Positions 63,586 to 64,000 of a DNA stretch of 64,000 nucleotides are shown in pieces (the first letter of the stretch is position 1; each line of letters begins with the position of its first letter). The position numbers were made by a program, and so were the translations under genes. The DNA comes from Stomorhina lunata (taxonomy: Eukaryota > Arthropoda > Insecta > Diptera > Rhiniidae), in contig OW121741.1 in the NCBI GenBank assembly GCA_933228675.1, positions 36,609,952-36,673,951 of the forward strand, given 5' to 3'. The notes under the pieces were generated by a model that had not been told where the DNA came from, did no database searches, and saw only the letters and a list, made by a program, of their open reading frames with translations.

Positions 63586-64000
63586 AAACGTCTGCAAGAG
63601 TATACAATATTTTTCATCAAAAACGAATACACCATAGTAGTACTCAATACTTGTAGTATAAATGAGAGAATGAGTGTAACCGATATTGTCTGCTTTTGTT
63701 TTTGCTCATCCACTCTACCCACAAAGTCAGTAACTGATGCTTTTGCTTATAAGTTGAGAAAGATACATTTATCTGTTTACAACTGTTTCTTGTTCCAAAA
63801 TACTTAGATAACTATAAGTATTTATGAGTATTTCGAATAACTTGTGGTAAATGCAAAGACAATTTCGTACCAATAATGTTTCTATGTTGAAATACTAACA
63901 TTTTTCAGTTTTTGTGTGTATATATTTTAATTGACTATAAAAATGAATAATATAGAAATAAAAGGGAAAAATTGTCAAAAAAATATAAAATAACTGAAAT
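63586..64000. repeat. Third copy of the AT-rich array element, inverted part
   Basis: AAACGTCTGCAAGAGTATAC through the end of the window is the reverse complement of about 17385-17895, that is, the sequence that follows the array in copies A and B. It contains the empty site of the 129-bp MITE (about 63800) and a 31-bp insertion (GTAAATGCAAAGACAATTTC..., about 63846-63876). The orientation flips at about 63580-63586, making a foldback-like arrangement with the array between arms. The element continues past the window. Confidence 0.85.

Overview
The window is AT-rich nuclear DNA of a dipteran, most likely a calyptrate fly such as a blow fly. That placement is inferred from the p38b-type MAP kinase, the fly-style short introns and the (GTCY)n-bearing mini-me/DINE-1-like repeats; the species cannot be read from the sequence. 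Four host genes are present. From left to right they are: the 5' part of a STEEP1 (CXorf56) homologue on the minus strand (411-741), a complete two-exon p38b MAP kinase on the minus strand (1914-3134), a complete full-length ABCA-subfamily transporter on the plus strand (21 exons, 5051-56676, 1598 residues), and a single-exon FRA10AC1 homologue on the minus strand (60242-61048). They look like unrelated housekeeping, signalling and transport genes; I see no operon or pathway link among them.

The main feature is intron 2 of the ABCA gene (5608-43986, 38.4 kb). Most of it is a direct tandem duplication. Copy A is about 5414-19213 and copy B about 19214-41053. The left breakpoint lies inside exon 2, so the 3' two thirds of exon 2, with its splice donor, recurs at 19214-19407. 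Because the copies are otherwise close, each serves as the empty-site control for insertions in the other. Copy A alone carries a 5'-truncated LOA/R1-group non-LTR retrotransposon (7919-11347), an 813-bp MITE with TTA target duplications (11426-12238), a mini-me/Helitron-like element (14208-16816) and a 129-bp palindromic MITE with TAA target duplications (17543-17671). Copy B alone carries an I-clade non-LTR retrotransposon with a 14-bp target duplication (19847-31246), itself interrupted by four Tc1-like elements, and another mini-me/Helitron-like element (32080-35587) hosting a broken mariner.

Both copies contain a long AT-rich array with a period of roughly 30 bp. A third copy at 62082-64000 switches into inverted orientation, as in a foldback-type element. 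A hAT remnant forms the right end of each copy (18762-19213 and 40619-41433). The other long ABCA introns (8, 13 and 18) are also filled with transposon debris: non-LTR reverse transcriptase and RNase H relics, an 800-bp MITE, tandem repeats with a (TA)n tail. The intergenic region 56677-60241 contains three copies of a 110-bp repeat, a non-LTR 3' end and a fossil mariner.

I found no CRISPR array, rRNA, tRNA or clear novel multi-gene system. The interest lies in the nested, datable transposon history inside one intron and in the possibility that the duplicated exon fragment is spliced in frame.
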